Origin: Virgibacillus phasianinus
GTDB lineage: Bacteria > Bacillota > Bacilli > Bacillales > Amphibacillaceae
Assembly (NCBI RefSeq): GCF_002216775.1
Contig: NZ_CP022315.1
Location: 3,472,001 to 3,536,000 of the forward strand
Direction of reading: 5' to 3'
DNA length: 64,000 bases
The notes beneath the pieces are model-generated. The model did not search any database, was not told where the DNA came from, and saw only the letters and a list, made by a program, of their open reading frames with translations. Shown one piece after another: positions 25,559 to 34,207 of the stretch; the stretch's first letter is position 1; each line of letters starts with the position of its first letter. The translations under genes and the position numbers were made by a program.

Positions 25559-27490
25559 TTAAAAAGTTCTTTTAATAAATCGATACAAAATTAAACTTCT
25601 CATTAATAACTTAAATTCTGAATCAAGTATAAGTTCTGGTTTTGGATTTTCCGTTACTTTTACTATTGCTGATTTAATTACATCCAGGTTTAAACATTCA
25701 GACATTACAGGATCTATGGTAATATTTTGGAATTCATTGATTAACTCCGCCCATTTGGGAAGTAGCCTTTGGATACCATCTACACCCTGGGCCCCTTTAA
25801 CCTTATGATTTAATCTTACTTTATCCGGTAAAACATTTTTAGTTGCCCTACGAATTAATGATCGATCCACTCCCTGCTGTACATACTGTGAATCGGGTAC
25901 AGATAAACAAAATCGGACAATCCGGAGGTCATTTGTTGGATCACGATTCCAGATTGCGTTTCTTAACGAAAATTTAGTGTCAACAGTTCCATTACTTCGA
26001 TAAAATAGTTTTTCAAACTGATTCCTTCGTGCTCCATAGGTACTTGGTAAGGTAGAACCCGTTTCATCAATACCATAACTTTGTAACCTTTCTATTACTC
26101 TAGTTCTTTCAGCAAATTCCGGATGTATTAACATTGGTATAGAGTGTTCTGATTTATAGCCAAATTTATTAATCAAGGGAAATGCCTTTTTCCCTATTAC
26201 AGACAAAATCCTTTTTCTTCCTGTCCCTTTAACATGAATAAATGCATTAATTTCTTTATTTAGAGTTATCCAACGTAGCCTTTTGAGTAGCTTTGTGTAA
26301 TAATCTAGAGCATCCCCCCATGAAATACTATAATTACCCCTCGATCCATTTAGAAGCACCTTTACTCCTAGTCGGCTAGCTTCTTCATAAATCCCAGAAA
26401 TCCAGTACGAATTTTCAAAAAATTTATATGGCATTTCAAGTACATCCAACCATAAATCCATTTCTGTTAATGGACTTTTACCAGGAAAACTTAGATAGTT
26501 TTGCTTAATATTTCCAACATGATTGACAGTCGATTTAATATAGGGGCTTTCATCTGCTAATTTACTTTTAGGTGTCCAGTCTTCGAAACCATCCAGAGGC
26601 ACATAACTAAACGTATGCAATGGTTTTTTATCTCTTTCCAAGGCTTTTGCAGCAAAACCAACAACAGAACCGGAATCTAATCCCCCGCTTAAGCGTGAAC
26701 CTACCTTATGATCAGTTCGTAAATAATCATTGATCACTTTTCCAAATAAATCTATAAAAGCTTCCTCGTATTCAGCATTTGACTTTAAATTTAATTTATT
26801 TTCTACAGTCAATGTATTGTATTGTGAAAGGGCCACGTTTCCATTACTTACTGATATCGTATGGGAAGGCGGTACCTGGCAAATCCCTTTATATACAGTT
26901 GAAGACGGATCTACAGTATCAAACATATCCGGTATGGCTAAAAAATCTGCCAGCCACAGTTCATTTAAATCCTTCTCCACATAGGGTAAAGATATTAGCG
27001 GTTGTATAACAGTACTGAATGCAAAATGATTATTTTTATTGTAATAATAAAGTGTTCTAGCACCGGAAAAGTCTCTGGCACCAAATAATTTCTGCTTTTG
27101 TTCATCCCAAATCATAAATGCAAAATCCCCTATTAAATGTTTAGCAACCTTATCTCCCCATTTACAATATGCCAGCAAAATCAATTGGCTATCTGGCATT
27201 ACTTTCCTTTGATCTTTCCTAACCCGTAAAATATCAAACAACTCTTCACGATTATCAATAATGGCATCAGCAGTAATTGATAATTGCCTTTCATAGTTAT
27301 AAAAAGGCAACTTTTCACCAGCTGATTCAGGGGTGATCCATTGTGCATGGCAGCCCAGAAAGATATTTTTCTGCTGCCAAATATGAACGTCATCAGCAGG
27401 GAATTTTTGAAGAGCCTGCATCATGCAAATGCTTTGTTCATCAGATATAGGTTCATCATTACTATTGTATATCCCGACTATAGCACTCAT
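25559..27490 (-). CDS. Lasso cyclase C2 (asparagine synthetase-like)
   Basis: A 643-residue ATP-dependent lasso cyclase. The PP-loop RLSGGLDSGSVVGFAAK lies near residue 265. The N terminus MSAIVGIYNSNDEP has Ser2 in place of the glutaminase Cys. The ATG at 27490 has GGGAGAG eight bases upstream; the frame stays open 15 codons further but runs into the operator region. It is paralogous to C1, most obviously in NxRGxxSISWG, SLRxxxWxRDPTNDL and the long N-terminal domain. It precedes A3, the most paeninodin-like precursor, and is presumably its enzyme. Confidence 0.94.
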   Translation of the reverse strand: MSAIVGIYNSNDEPISDEQSICMMQALQKFPADDVHIWQQKNIFLGCHAQWITPESAGEKLPFYNYERQLSITADAIIDNREELFDILRVRKDQRKVMPDSQLILLAYCKWGDKVAKHLIGDFAFMIWDEQKQKLFGARDFSGARTLYYYNKNNHFAFSTVIQPLISLPYVEKDLNELWLADFLAIPDMFDTVDPSSTVYKGICQVPPSHTISVSNGNVALSQYNTLTVENKLNLKSNAEYEEAFIDLFGKVINDYLRTDHKVGSRLSGGLDSGSVVGFAAKALERDKKPLHTFSYVPLDGFEDWTPKSKLADESPYIKSTVNHVGNIKQNYLSFPGKSPLTEMDLWLDVLEMPYKFFENSYWISGIYEEASRLGVKVLLNGSRGNYSISWGDALDYYTKLLKRLRWITLNKEINAFIHVKGTGRKRILSVIGKKAFPLINKFGYKSEHSIPMLIHPEFAERTRVIERLQSYGIDETGSTLPSTYGARRNQFEKLFYRSNGTVDTKFSLRNAIWNRDPTNDLRIVRFCLSVPDSQYVQQGVDRSLIRRATKNVLPDKVRLNHKVKGAQGVDGIQRLLPKWAELINEFQNITIDPVMSECLNLDVIKSAIVKVTENPKPELILDSEFKLLMRSLILYRFIKRTF

Positions 27491-27517
27491 AATTTTCTCT
27501 CCCGTATTTAAAAAATT

Positions 27518-27533
27518 ATTCTCAATAAAGAAC
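27518..27533. promoter_or_regulatory. SinR-like operator upstream of cyclase C2 (proximal)
   Basis: ATTCTCAATAAAGAAC, three mismatches from GTTCTTTATAAAGAAC but with one intact half. It lies 28 bases before the C2 start codon, the same relative place as the proximal site of C1. Confidence 0.5.
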
Positions 27534-27566
27534 AAAATGAATGATTATTACAAAGTAAATAAAACA

Positions 27567-27572
27567 ATTATA
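27567..27572 (-). promoter_or_regulatory. Possible -10 of the cyclase C2 promoter
   Basis: A perfect TATAAT on the minus strand between the two operators. The matching -35 region would abut the distal operator and has no good hexamer. An alternative pair, TTGTGA and TATTGT with 17 bases between, lies further upstream and overlaps the distal operator. Confidence 0.4.
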
Positions 27573-27595
27573 CTCCTGCTTTTGGGTTACATTAT

Positions 27596-27611
27596 GTTCT
27601 TTATAATGAAC
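27596..27611. promoter_or_regulatory. SinR-like operator upstream of cyclase C2 (distal)
   Basis: GTTCTTTATAATGAAC, one mismatch from the perfect palindrome. It lies in the 177-bp gap between the flippase-like ABC gene and cyclase C2. Confidence 0.75.
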
Positions 27612-27667
27612 AATACCACATATAATTACTATTCACAAGTAAAATTTAAACAAAATCTAGTTAATTG

Positions 27668-29443
27668 TTATGGCATTGATCCCGACTTCTCTAATTTATT
27701 GTCAGTTGCTACAAGTCCCCCATTATTGATTTCAAATACAATATCACAGTTTTCTATTGTACTTAATCGGTGCGCTATAATAATCAAAGTCTTTTCACCT
27801 TTTAATCCATCAATTGCTTTCATTATTTCTTTCTCTGTTTCATTGTCTAATGCTGAAGTTGCTTCATCCATAAACAATATTTCTGGATTATGATACAGTG
27901 ACCGTGCAATACCAATCCTTTGACGTTGACCTCCAGATAATCTTACGCCTCGCTCACCCACGGTTGTTTCCAAACGCTCAGGAAGTGCTTCAACAAATTC
28001 TTTCATCTGTGCCTGTTCTAATGCCCTCCATACTTCCTCATCTGCAATCTGATTATCATTTATCCCGAAAGCTACATTTCCTCGAATCGTATCATCCGAT
28101 AAAAAGATAGCTTGCGGGATATAGCCTATTTTTTGCTGCCATATAGACTTTTGTTCATGCAAATTTTTCCCGTCCACTAAAACGCTGCCACTTTCTGGTC
28201 GAAATAGTCCAAGGATAATATCTACAAGTGTTGTTTTGCCCGCGCCGGACTCGCCAATAAACGCAACGGATTGACCAATGGGTATAGTAAGAGAAACATC
28301 CTTTATTGAGTTTTCCAATTGATTTGGATACCTAAAGGAAACCCCATTTAATTTTATAGAGTCGGTATATGTTTTCTTTCCTTTATTAATTGATGCAAAA
28401 TCTTTTTTAGAGTTAATAGATTCCTCCGTATTCATAAACAAGTCCTCATATACTACAGATAATGCTGGCTGACTATATCGTATAGTTGTCGTTAAAGCAA
28501 CAACACGTGTAATTGAAGGCATCAATCGAAAAGCTGCCATAGTAAACAGTGCCATGGTCGATACAATTTGCGATGTACTTGTTCCTTGAAACACTACTAT
28601 TAACATGGTAATAAGAACAATAGATACTAATAATGTTTCGATAAATAGCCTTGGTACTTGTTCCAACATTTTCATATATCGGCTATTGTTTGCCTTAATT
28701 TGGCTTTGACCTTTGTAGGCTTTTATAAAGAAATTTTCTTTCCCCGAGACTTTAACTTCTTTACTTGCTCCTAGACCCTGATTTACCCATTTGATCATTG
28801 TTCCACTAACTTTTTGCTGTTCTTTACCCAAAAGACTAATTTTTTTACGAAGAATTGCAAAAAACAAAAAAACACTTCCACCCAATAAGATAGAAGCAAC
28901 TATAGTTGCAACTGGCGCCGTCACCAAAAGCAACACCAATATACATGTAGTGACAAGAATTTCAGTAAATAATTGAAACCCTGACATTATAATGCCTTGA
29001 AACACCCTTGATACTTCTCCATTTACATTGCGTAATAGATCTGCTGTATTTCGCTGTAAATGGAAAGTGTATGGTTTTGTCAGGTATTCTTTAAACAATT
29101 CACCGGACAACTTTACTTGTTGATTCAATATAACCCGAAACTGTGCATAATTGAATAGAAGTAAGTAGAGATTCTTTAATACAAATATAGATAGCAATAC
29201 AATGACTGAAAAAATAACAAATGATGTTGTTGATTGAAAATTAAACAATTCATAGATGTTGGATAGAACTGCCTGCTCCTGAATAATGTTGGGGTTTGTT
29301 ATAATCCCAACAAAGGGAACAATCAACCCAATTCCAACAGTTTCAAATAGAGCCGCTATAATCATCATAAAAAAAAGGATCAGTAATTTTTTCTTATCCC
29401 TTTTGTTGAACAACTTTAATAGTTTTGTGATTATATTTATCAA
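27668..29443 (-). CDS. PglK-like ABC transporter, probable lipid-linked glycan flippase
   Basis: A 591-residue ABC half-transporter. The membrane part resembles PglK, the Campylobacter lipid-linked oligosaccharide flippase, in FETVGIGLIVPFVG, PRLFIETLLVSIVLI and AAFRLMPSITRV. The ATPase has Walker A GESGAGKTT near residue 397, LSGGQRQRIGIARS and ILFMDEATSALD. TTG at 29443 has GAGGAG eight bases upstream. It follows the glycosyltransferase block with only 27 bases between, while a 177-bp regulated gap separates it from the lasso cyclases. I therefore assign it to polysaccharide export. It could instead be a second lasso exporter. Confidence 0.75.
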   Translation of the reverse strand: MINIITKLLKLFNKRDKKKLLILFFMMIIAALFETVGIGLIVPFVGIITNPNIIQEQAVLSNIYELFNFQSTTSFVIFSVIVLLSIFVLKNLYLLLFNYAQFRVILNQQVKLSGELFKEYLTKPYTFHLQRNTADLLRNVNGEVSRVFQGIIMSGFQLFTEILVTTCILVLLLVTAPVATIVASILLGGSVFLFFAILRKKISLLGKEQQKVSGTMIKWVNQGLGASKEVKVSGKENFFIKAYKGQSQIKANNSRYMKMLEQVPRLFIETLLVSIVLITMLIVVFQGTSTSQIVSTMALFTMAAFRLMPSITRVVALTTTIRYSQPALSVVYEDLFMNTEESINSKKDFASINKGKKTYTDSIKLNGVSFRYPNQLENSIKDVSLTIPIGQSVAFIGESGAGKTTLVDIILGLFRPESGSVLVDGKNLHEQKSIWQQKIGYIPQAIFLSDDTIRGNVAFGINDNQIADEEVWRALEQAQMKEFVEALPERLETTVGERGVRLSGGQRQRIGIARSLYHNPEILFMDEATSALDNETEKEIMKAIDGLKGEKTLIIIAHRLSTIENCDIVFEINNGGLVATDNKLEKSGSMP

Positions 29444-29470
29444 TTTTTCACTCCTCACCAAAACAACCAG

Positions 29471-30535
29471 TTACATTTTTGTCCCAAAAAGTCTTATACT
29501 AATTTGATTTTTTCTTAAAATATTGAGCTTTGTTTTAAATTTTAGTGCATTGATAAACAGCCTAGCATCCTTTTTAATACAAATTAATGTTAGAAGCTTA
29601 TAAAAAATGGACGGGCATTTATATATCAATATATCCTTTGCAAAATCACTGTCTTCCATTATTGTTGATACAATTTCATATCTTTGTTCCGCGGATATGT
29701 CTTTTTTAACTGCCACATTTTGCATAAACAATAATGTGACCTTTGTAAAATGGTTTTTTACACTTTCAATATTTTCATCTTGTTTGTATTGTTTACTTAA
29801 TTCAATTAAAAAGTTTTTATTATCTAATATATAGTCATATAAATCTGCTCTAAAAATTTTAGTTAATGATTCTCTATTTCGGATATAGTATTTATAGTAA
29901 GCCTTTTCCACGTACAACAAATTGTCAACCAAGGTAAGTAAAGTAAAATTCAACCTTACATCTTCACTATGATGCTTATTCTCATCAAACCTTATATTAT
30001 GTGAATCAAAAATTGATTTTTTGTAAAGTTTGTTTACACTAGAAACCAAGCTATAGGTTTTACCAAGTAGTAAAGAAGGAATTATATCATTTATGATATT
30101 TTGTTTCCCTATAAGTTGACCTTTATCCTTCCAAATTGAAGATACACTTGTTGTGTTGTTTACTAAATTGATACTTTTAATCGGGCAAATAACCATGTCT
30201 GCGTTATAATAATCTGCTGCCTTTAGTAATTCCTCATACATTGTTGGTTCAATTGTGTCGTCCGGGTCTACAAAACCAATATAATCTCCCTTAGCTATTT
30301 CAATTCCTTTATTCCGAGCCGAAGACACTCCACCGTTTTTCTTATGAATGACACGTATCCTTTTATCCTTTTTTGCATATTCCTCGCAAATTTCTCCACA
30401 GTTGTCTGGAGATCCATCATTTACAAGAATAAGCTCAAAATCATTATAGGTTTGAGCTAAAATTGAATCAATACATTTATTAATGTAGGACTCCACTTTA
30501 TAAATAGGTACAATAATACTAATTTTATTACTCAA
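29471..30535 (-). CDS. Family 2 glycosyltransferase
   Basis: A 354-residue GT2 enzyme that adds a sugar from a nucleotide donor to the growing lipid-linked repeat unit on the inner membrane face. The GT-A fold is shown by SIIVPIYKVESYINKCIDSIL at the start (within residues 6-26), NDGSPDN near 40, and the metal-binding DPDDT near residue 93. The sequence and its neighbours are AT-rich. It is similar to the GT2 gene at 34208-35248. Donor and linkage are unknown. Confidence 0.9.
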   Translation of the reverse strand: MSNKISIIVPIYKVESYINKCIDSILAQTYNDFELILVNDGSPDNCGEICEEYAKKDKRIRVIHKKNGGVSSARNKGIEIAKGDYIGFVDPDDTIEPTMYEELLKAADYYNADMVICPIKSINLVNNTTSVSSIWKDKGQLIGKQNIINDIIPSLLLGKTYSLVSSVNKLYKKSIFDSHNIRFDENKHHSEDVRLNFTLLTLVDNLLYVEKAYYKYYIRNRESLTKIFRADLYDYILDNKNFLIELSKQYKQDENIESVKNHFTKVTLLFMQNVAVKKDISAEQRYEIVSTIMEDSDFAKDILIYKCPSIFYKLLTLICIKKDARLFINALKFKTKLNILRKNQISIRLFGTKM

Positions 30536-30550
30536 GGCTTTTACTCCTTT

Positions 30551-30688
30551 AATTCATATAGTTGAATAATTTGGTGATCTCTTTTGTAGTATCCACACTA
30601 TTTTGAGACAGATTAAATATTAAATCCTTACGACTTTTTGGGTTTTCAATTATTTGAACCCACGTTAACCCTTCCTTTGCATCCCCAC
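30551..30688 (-). pseudogene. Remnant of a glycosyltransferase C terminus
   Basis: Directly after the family 4 gene an open frame ends at 30551 and encodes, without a usable start, DAKEGLTWVQIIENP then SRKDLIFNLSQNSVDTTKE and ITKLFNYMN. The pattern parallels the end of the upstream gene (NNPRQS..FYFNLSKEI..INQMEKIY). It looks like the last 40 or so codons of a second glycosyltransferase left by a deletion or recombination between paralogues. Confidence 0.55.
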
Positions 30689-31879
30689 TTAAACAAGGTG
30701 ATAAATTTTTTCCATCTGATTTATATCTTTAAATATTTCTTTTGATAAATTGAAATAAAATACGGTAGATTGTCTAGGATTATTTAATAATTTCTTTATT
30801 GCGAAATAAATTTGTTCTTCTTGAATGTCTACAATTATTCCGGTAATTTCATTTTTAATTTGTTCTTTTGCTCCGGTAAAATTGGTTGTAATAATAGGTT
30901 TTTGTAAGGCTCTTGCTTCGGCAAGGGTAATACAATATCCTTCATATCTTGACGGTTGAACATAAATATCACACTGATCCATGTATGGATAAGGATTTGG
31001 ATTCGAACCCAAAAGAATGAATTTATCTTGAACATTATATTCTTTAATTAACCTTTCATATTCGGTTCGTGAACTACCTTCACCTAGGCAGTACCATTTA
31101 ACTTTATAACCCTCTTTTACTAACCTCGCCAGAACCCGTATAGCTATGTCTTGGCCTTTTTCATTTGCTAATCTACCAACAGTTAGAATCCTATGCCCTT
31201 CATAGTTATCCCTAAATCCTTCCCCTTCTAATGATTGTTTTTTTATAATATTCGATGACACTACATTCAAAAAAACCTCTGACTTCTCTTTTGTTGAAGG
31301 CGCAAGTTTAATGAGTTTCTTTCTAGCTTCATCAGAAACAACATATATTCTATCGAAGTATTTATATATTTTAACCGCAAAATTTATGTTAAACCCGATC
31401 TTAGAAACATCAAAATGAATCCATTGAACCTTCTTCTTTGCTTTTATTTTATGGATAACAAAATAGCTTATGAAGTCCATTGGACCAGCATAAGCTACAG
31501 CAATATCATATTCACTTTTTAAGCCAGGTACGTTCTTTAAAACGTACTTGAAGAAAATACTTCTATTTTTAAGAAATTTGGAAAGTAGTTGTGTAAACAG
31601 AAGACCAATTGTGCCACATATCTTGCCCCTTTTCAGGAGGTTTAAAGCAACTTCCTTTGGTGGCCTATTCAAAACCTCCTTTAATTCACAATATTCCTTA
31701 ACATACTCCACATTCACTTCACTCGGTATCGAATTAAGAAAACCACCATATTTCTCTAACATTAGTATTGTAATGTCATATTCACTTTTTGGAATCTCAG
31801 AAATCATATTAAGTAAAGCCTTTTCTGTTCCACCCACATTCATATTTATAAGCATAAACACTATATTCTTTTTCATCAT
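30689..31879 (-). CDS. Family 4 glycosyltransferase
   Basis: A 396-residue GT-B glycosyltransferase. The acceptor-side motif NVGGTEKALLNMI is at residues 15-27; the donor side has TVGRLANEKGQDIAI near 235 and QPSRYEGYCITLAEARAL near 320. It is paralogous to 33014-34201 and 35256-36458, sharing the W-I-H-x-D segment in the middle. Its start overlaps the pyruvyl transferase stop by four bases. The sugar donor is unknown. The C terminus may have been altered by recombination (see the remnant behind it). Confidence 0.9.
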   Translation of the reverse strand: MMKKNIVFMLINMNVGGTEKALLNMISEIPKSEYDITILMLEKYGGFLNSIPSEVNVEYVKEYCELKEVLNRPPKEVALNLLKRGKICGTIGLLFTQLLSKFLKNRSIFFKYVLKNVPGLKSEYDIAVAYAGPMDFISYFVIHKIKAKKKVQWIHFDVSKIGFNINFAVKIYKYFDRIYVVSDEARKKLIKLAPSTKEKSEVFLNVVSSNIIKKQSLEGEGFRDNYEGHRILTVGRLANEKGQDIAIRVLARLVKEGYKVKWYCLGEGSSRTEYERLIKEYNVQDKFILLGSNPNPYPYMDQCDIYVQPSRYEGYCITLAEARALQKPIITTNFTGAKEQIKNEITGIIVDIQEEQIYFAIKKLLNNPRQSTVFYFNLSKEIFKDINQMEKIYHLV

Positions 31880-32997
31880 ATCCCCAAATCCTCTTTAGAG
31901 ATGTTTAGTAATTCATCTAAACTTTTAAATTGTTTTATAGAGTCTTTTGATAAAGGCTCTATCATAGCTTTATTATCAAAACCTCTATTTATTATATTTT
32001 CGTCATATTGTAAGTGAAGATCTTTCATAGTTACTAAAATATTGCATTGGCCTATGTCTTTAAGCATATTACTAGTTTTATTACTATATATTATGGGTAT
32101 AAGCCCAATACCCAATAATAAGGCTAATATATTTGCATGAAATCTTGCCGCTATAAATAATTTAAAAGAAGTAATTAAACCCATAACCTCTTCAATATTC
32201 CCTCGATAATTATATACGGATACCTTTTTAAGCGTTTCTAAAGATAAATGGGATTTTATTTCATCTATTAATTCAAGATCTCCCTCTAGTTCACAAAAAG
32301 ACATTAAACAACAATCGTGGCCTTTCTTTACTACTAAGTTTATAGCCTTTACTGTACTGACTATATAGTCATCATAATAAGAATATAAACCTTGTTTATG
32401 TCTCACATCAATAATCGAAAACCCAACCATATTTTTTTTAGCCCCTATTGTTATATAATCCTCTATTCTCATTTGAAAAACTATATCAGAAGCGTGTCTT
32501 ACTTGTGGGAGATTATCAAATAATTTATACGAATCTAAGTCCCTAAAACACACATCATCACATAGTTTAAAAAGTTTCATATAATCATTCAAAAACCCTT
32601 TTGTCTCGTAAGGACCAAAGTTTGCGCCAAGTATAAATACAGGTTTATTTCTATTCTTAAACTCTGTTACTAATTTTAATCTATCTTTATATAAGGATTT
32701 ATGATATCTTTCCTCTCTAAAAATAGATCCCCCTAAAAAAATTAATGCTTTGTGATTCTCTGCAATCTTATCATAGTTTTTTATTGAATCAGTTAGCCTG
32801 AGGCGCTGCCCAATCTTGTTGAAAAGTGTATATTTTCTTCTATTTACGTTTTTATATCCTGAGATAAATTCATCATAGTGACTACCCACATAGTTAACCG
32901 TAAATTCACAGTCCGGATATTTTTTTGCCAGTATATCTAGGAAGAGGTCATCCCCTAAGTTGAATGCAAGATAAACATCTACAAAAATCTTTTCCAC
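31876..32997 (-). CDS. Polysaccharide pyruvyl transferase family protein
   Basis: A 373-residue protein of the PF04230 family, which attaches ketal-linked pyruvate from phosphoenolpyruvate to glycans; EpsO and EpsI of Bacillus belong here. Features are YLAFNLGDDLFLDILA near residue 10, LIFLGGSIFREE near 85, FILGANFGPYETKGF near 123, and AARFHANILALLLGI near 290. Pyruvylation would give the matrix polysaccharide negative charge. It starts 16 bases after the preceding glycosyltransferase. Confidence 0.85.
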   Translation of the reverse strand: MEKIFVDVYLAFNLGDDLFLDILAKKYPDCEFTVNYVGSHYDEFISGYKNVNRRKYTLFNKIGQRLRLTDSIKNYDKIAENHKALIFLGGSIFREERYHKSLYKDRLKLVTEFKNRNKPVFILGANFGPYETKGFLNDYMKLFKLCDDVCFRDLDSYKLFDNLPQVRHASDIVFQMRIEDYITIGAKKNMVGFSIIDVRHKQGLYSYYDDYIVSTVKAINLVVKKGHDCCLMSFCELEGDLELIDEIKSHLSLETLKKVSVYNYRGNIEEVMGLITSFKLFIAARFHANILALLLGIGLIPIIYSNKTSNMLKDIGQCNILVTMKDLHLQYDENIINRGFDNKAMIEPLSKDSIKQFKSLDELLNISKEDLGI

Positions 32998-33013
32998 TGA
33001 TCAATCACCTCGT

Positions 33014-34201
33014 TTAGTTGCTAATTAATTTATAAAAGTCAGATATTTGATGTACAGGACTATAAGTTATAGTTCTATCTAATTCATTTTCTATTTTTTT
33101 CTTAAAGGCTCTATCATCTAAGTACTTTTTTATACCGTAATATATACTATCTATATCATGTTCTACAATTACTCCATCAACATTGTTAGTAATAATTTCC
33201 TTTGCAGCTGAAAAGTTAGTGCAAATGATTGGCCGTTTTAATATTTTTGCTTCATTGATGGTCAAGCCGAATCCCTCTTTTAGTGATGTTTGGACGTAAA
33301 TATCGCAAACTTTCATATAACAATAGGGATTTAATTTTTTGCCAAGTAATATGAAATAGTCGTTTAACCCGTATTTGTGGATTAACTTTTGGAGTTTCGC
33401 TTTTTCCGACCCTTCTCCGATCACATACCATTTAAATTCATAACCTGAATCTTTTAATTTTTTTGCAACCTCAATGGCTTTATTATGTGCTTTGACGGCT
33501 TCTAGTCGACCTACTGTTAGTAAGTTTATTTCTGATTTATCAAATTCGCTACTCTCTTGTTCCTCAGCCATTTTATAAATAACTTTAGGATTAATTATGT
33601 CTAAAAATATTTCTACCTTATTGTGATATTCATTTCTAGTTTTAGATACCGATTCCTTTGTATGCTGGGAAACTGCAATTATTTTATCAATTTTCTTATA
33701 TGAATCATAATCAATTTCTTTATCATACAATGTATTGCTATAATCAGTATTGATCCAGGCTAATTTTTTTTCAGATGTAACCATATTTGCAACAAAATAC
33801 GTAGGCATACCCTGACTGTAGGCTATTGCAACATCGTATTCTTGAAAAAGTGGAGTAAAGATTTTATGTATACATTTATAGACTACCTGCTCACTATGAA
33901 GTGGATTTTTTTTCAAATTATTCAACCTTAAGGCAAATGAAGTTTTAAATTTATAATAATAAAAATAAGCATTAGTAATCGCCGCCCCGGATATTTCTTT
34001 ATTTATGAATCGAAAGTATTCTGGTACTAATAATATATTTACATAATTAGGTATTAAATCTTCAAGCTCCCCTCCTTTTTTAAAAAGAAGTAAATCGATA
34101 TCATACAGTGACGGATCTATCATGTTTAACAATGAAACTAAACTTTTCTCCGCTCCCCCAATACATAGTGAGTCAATAACAAATAGTAGTTTGCTTTTCA
34201 T
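33014..34201 (-). CDS. Family 4 glycosyltransferase
   Basis: A 395-residue GT4 enzyme of the exopolysaccharide block. CIGGAEKSLVSLLNMI is at residues 13-28; LTVGRLEAVKAHNKAIEVA near 225 and QTSLKEGFGLTINEAKIL near 305 form the donor-binding half, with the conserved E-x7-E. It is related to the two neighbouring GT4 genes, suggesting local duplication. Donor and linkage unknown. Confidence 0.9.
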   Translation of the reverse strand: MKSKLLFVIDSLCIGGAEKSLVSLLNMIDPSLYDIDLLLFKKGGELEDLIPNYVNILLVPEYFRFINKEISGAAITNAYFYYYKFKTSFALRLNNLKKNPLHSEQVVYKCIHKIFTPLFQEYDVAIAYSQGMPTYFVANMVTSEKKLAWINTDYSNTLYDKEIDYDSYKKIDKIIAVSQHTKESVSKTRNEYHNKVEIFLDIINPKVIYKMAEEQESSEFDKSEINLLTVGRLEAVKAHNKAIEVAKKLKDSGYEFKWYVIGEGSEKAKLQKLIHKYGLNDYFILLGKKLNPYCYMKVCDIYVQTSLKEGFGLTINEAKILKRPIICTNFSAAKEIITNNVDGVIVEHDIDSIYYGIKKYLDDRAFKKKIENELDRTITYSPVHQISDFYKLISN

Positions 34202-34207
34202 AGGTAC

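Noticed and set aside
23225..27490. The two large enzymes as true asparagine synthetases
   Set aside because: Both lack the N-terminal glutaminase Cys, are duplicated beside lasso precursors and lie with B1, B2 and the kinase.
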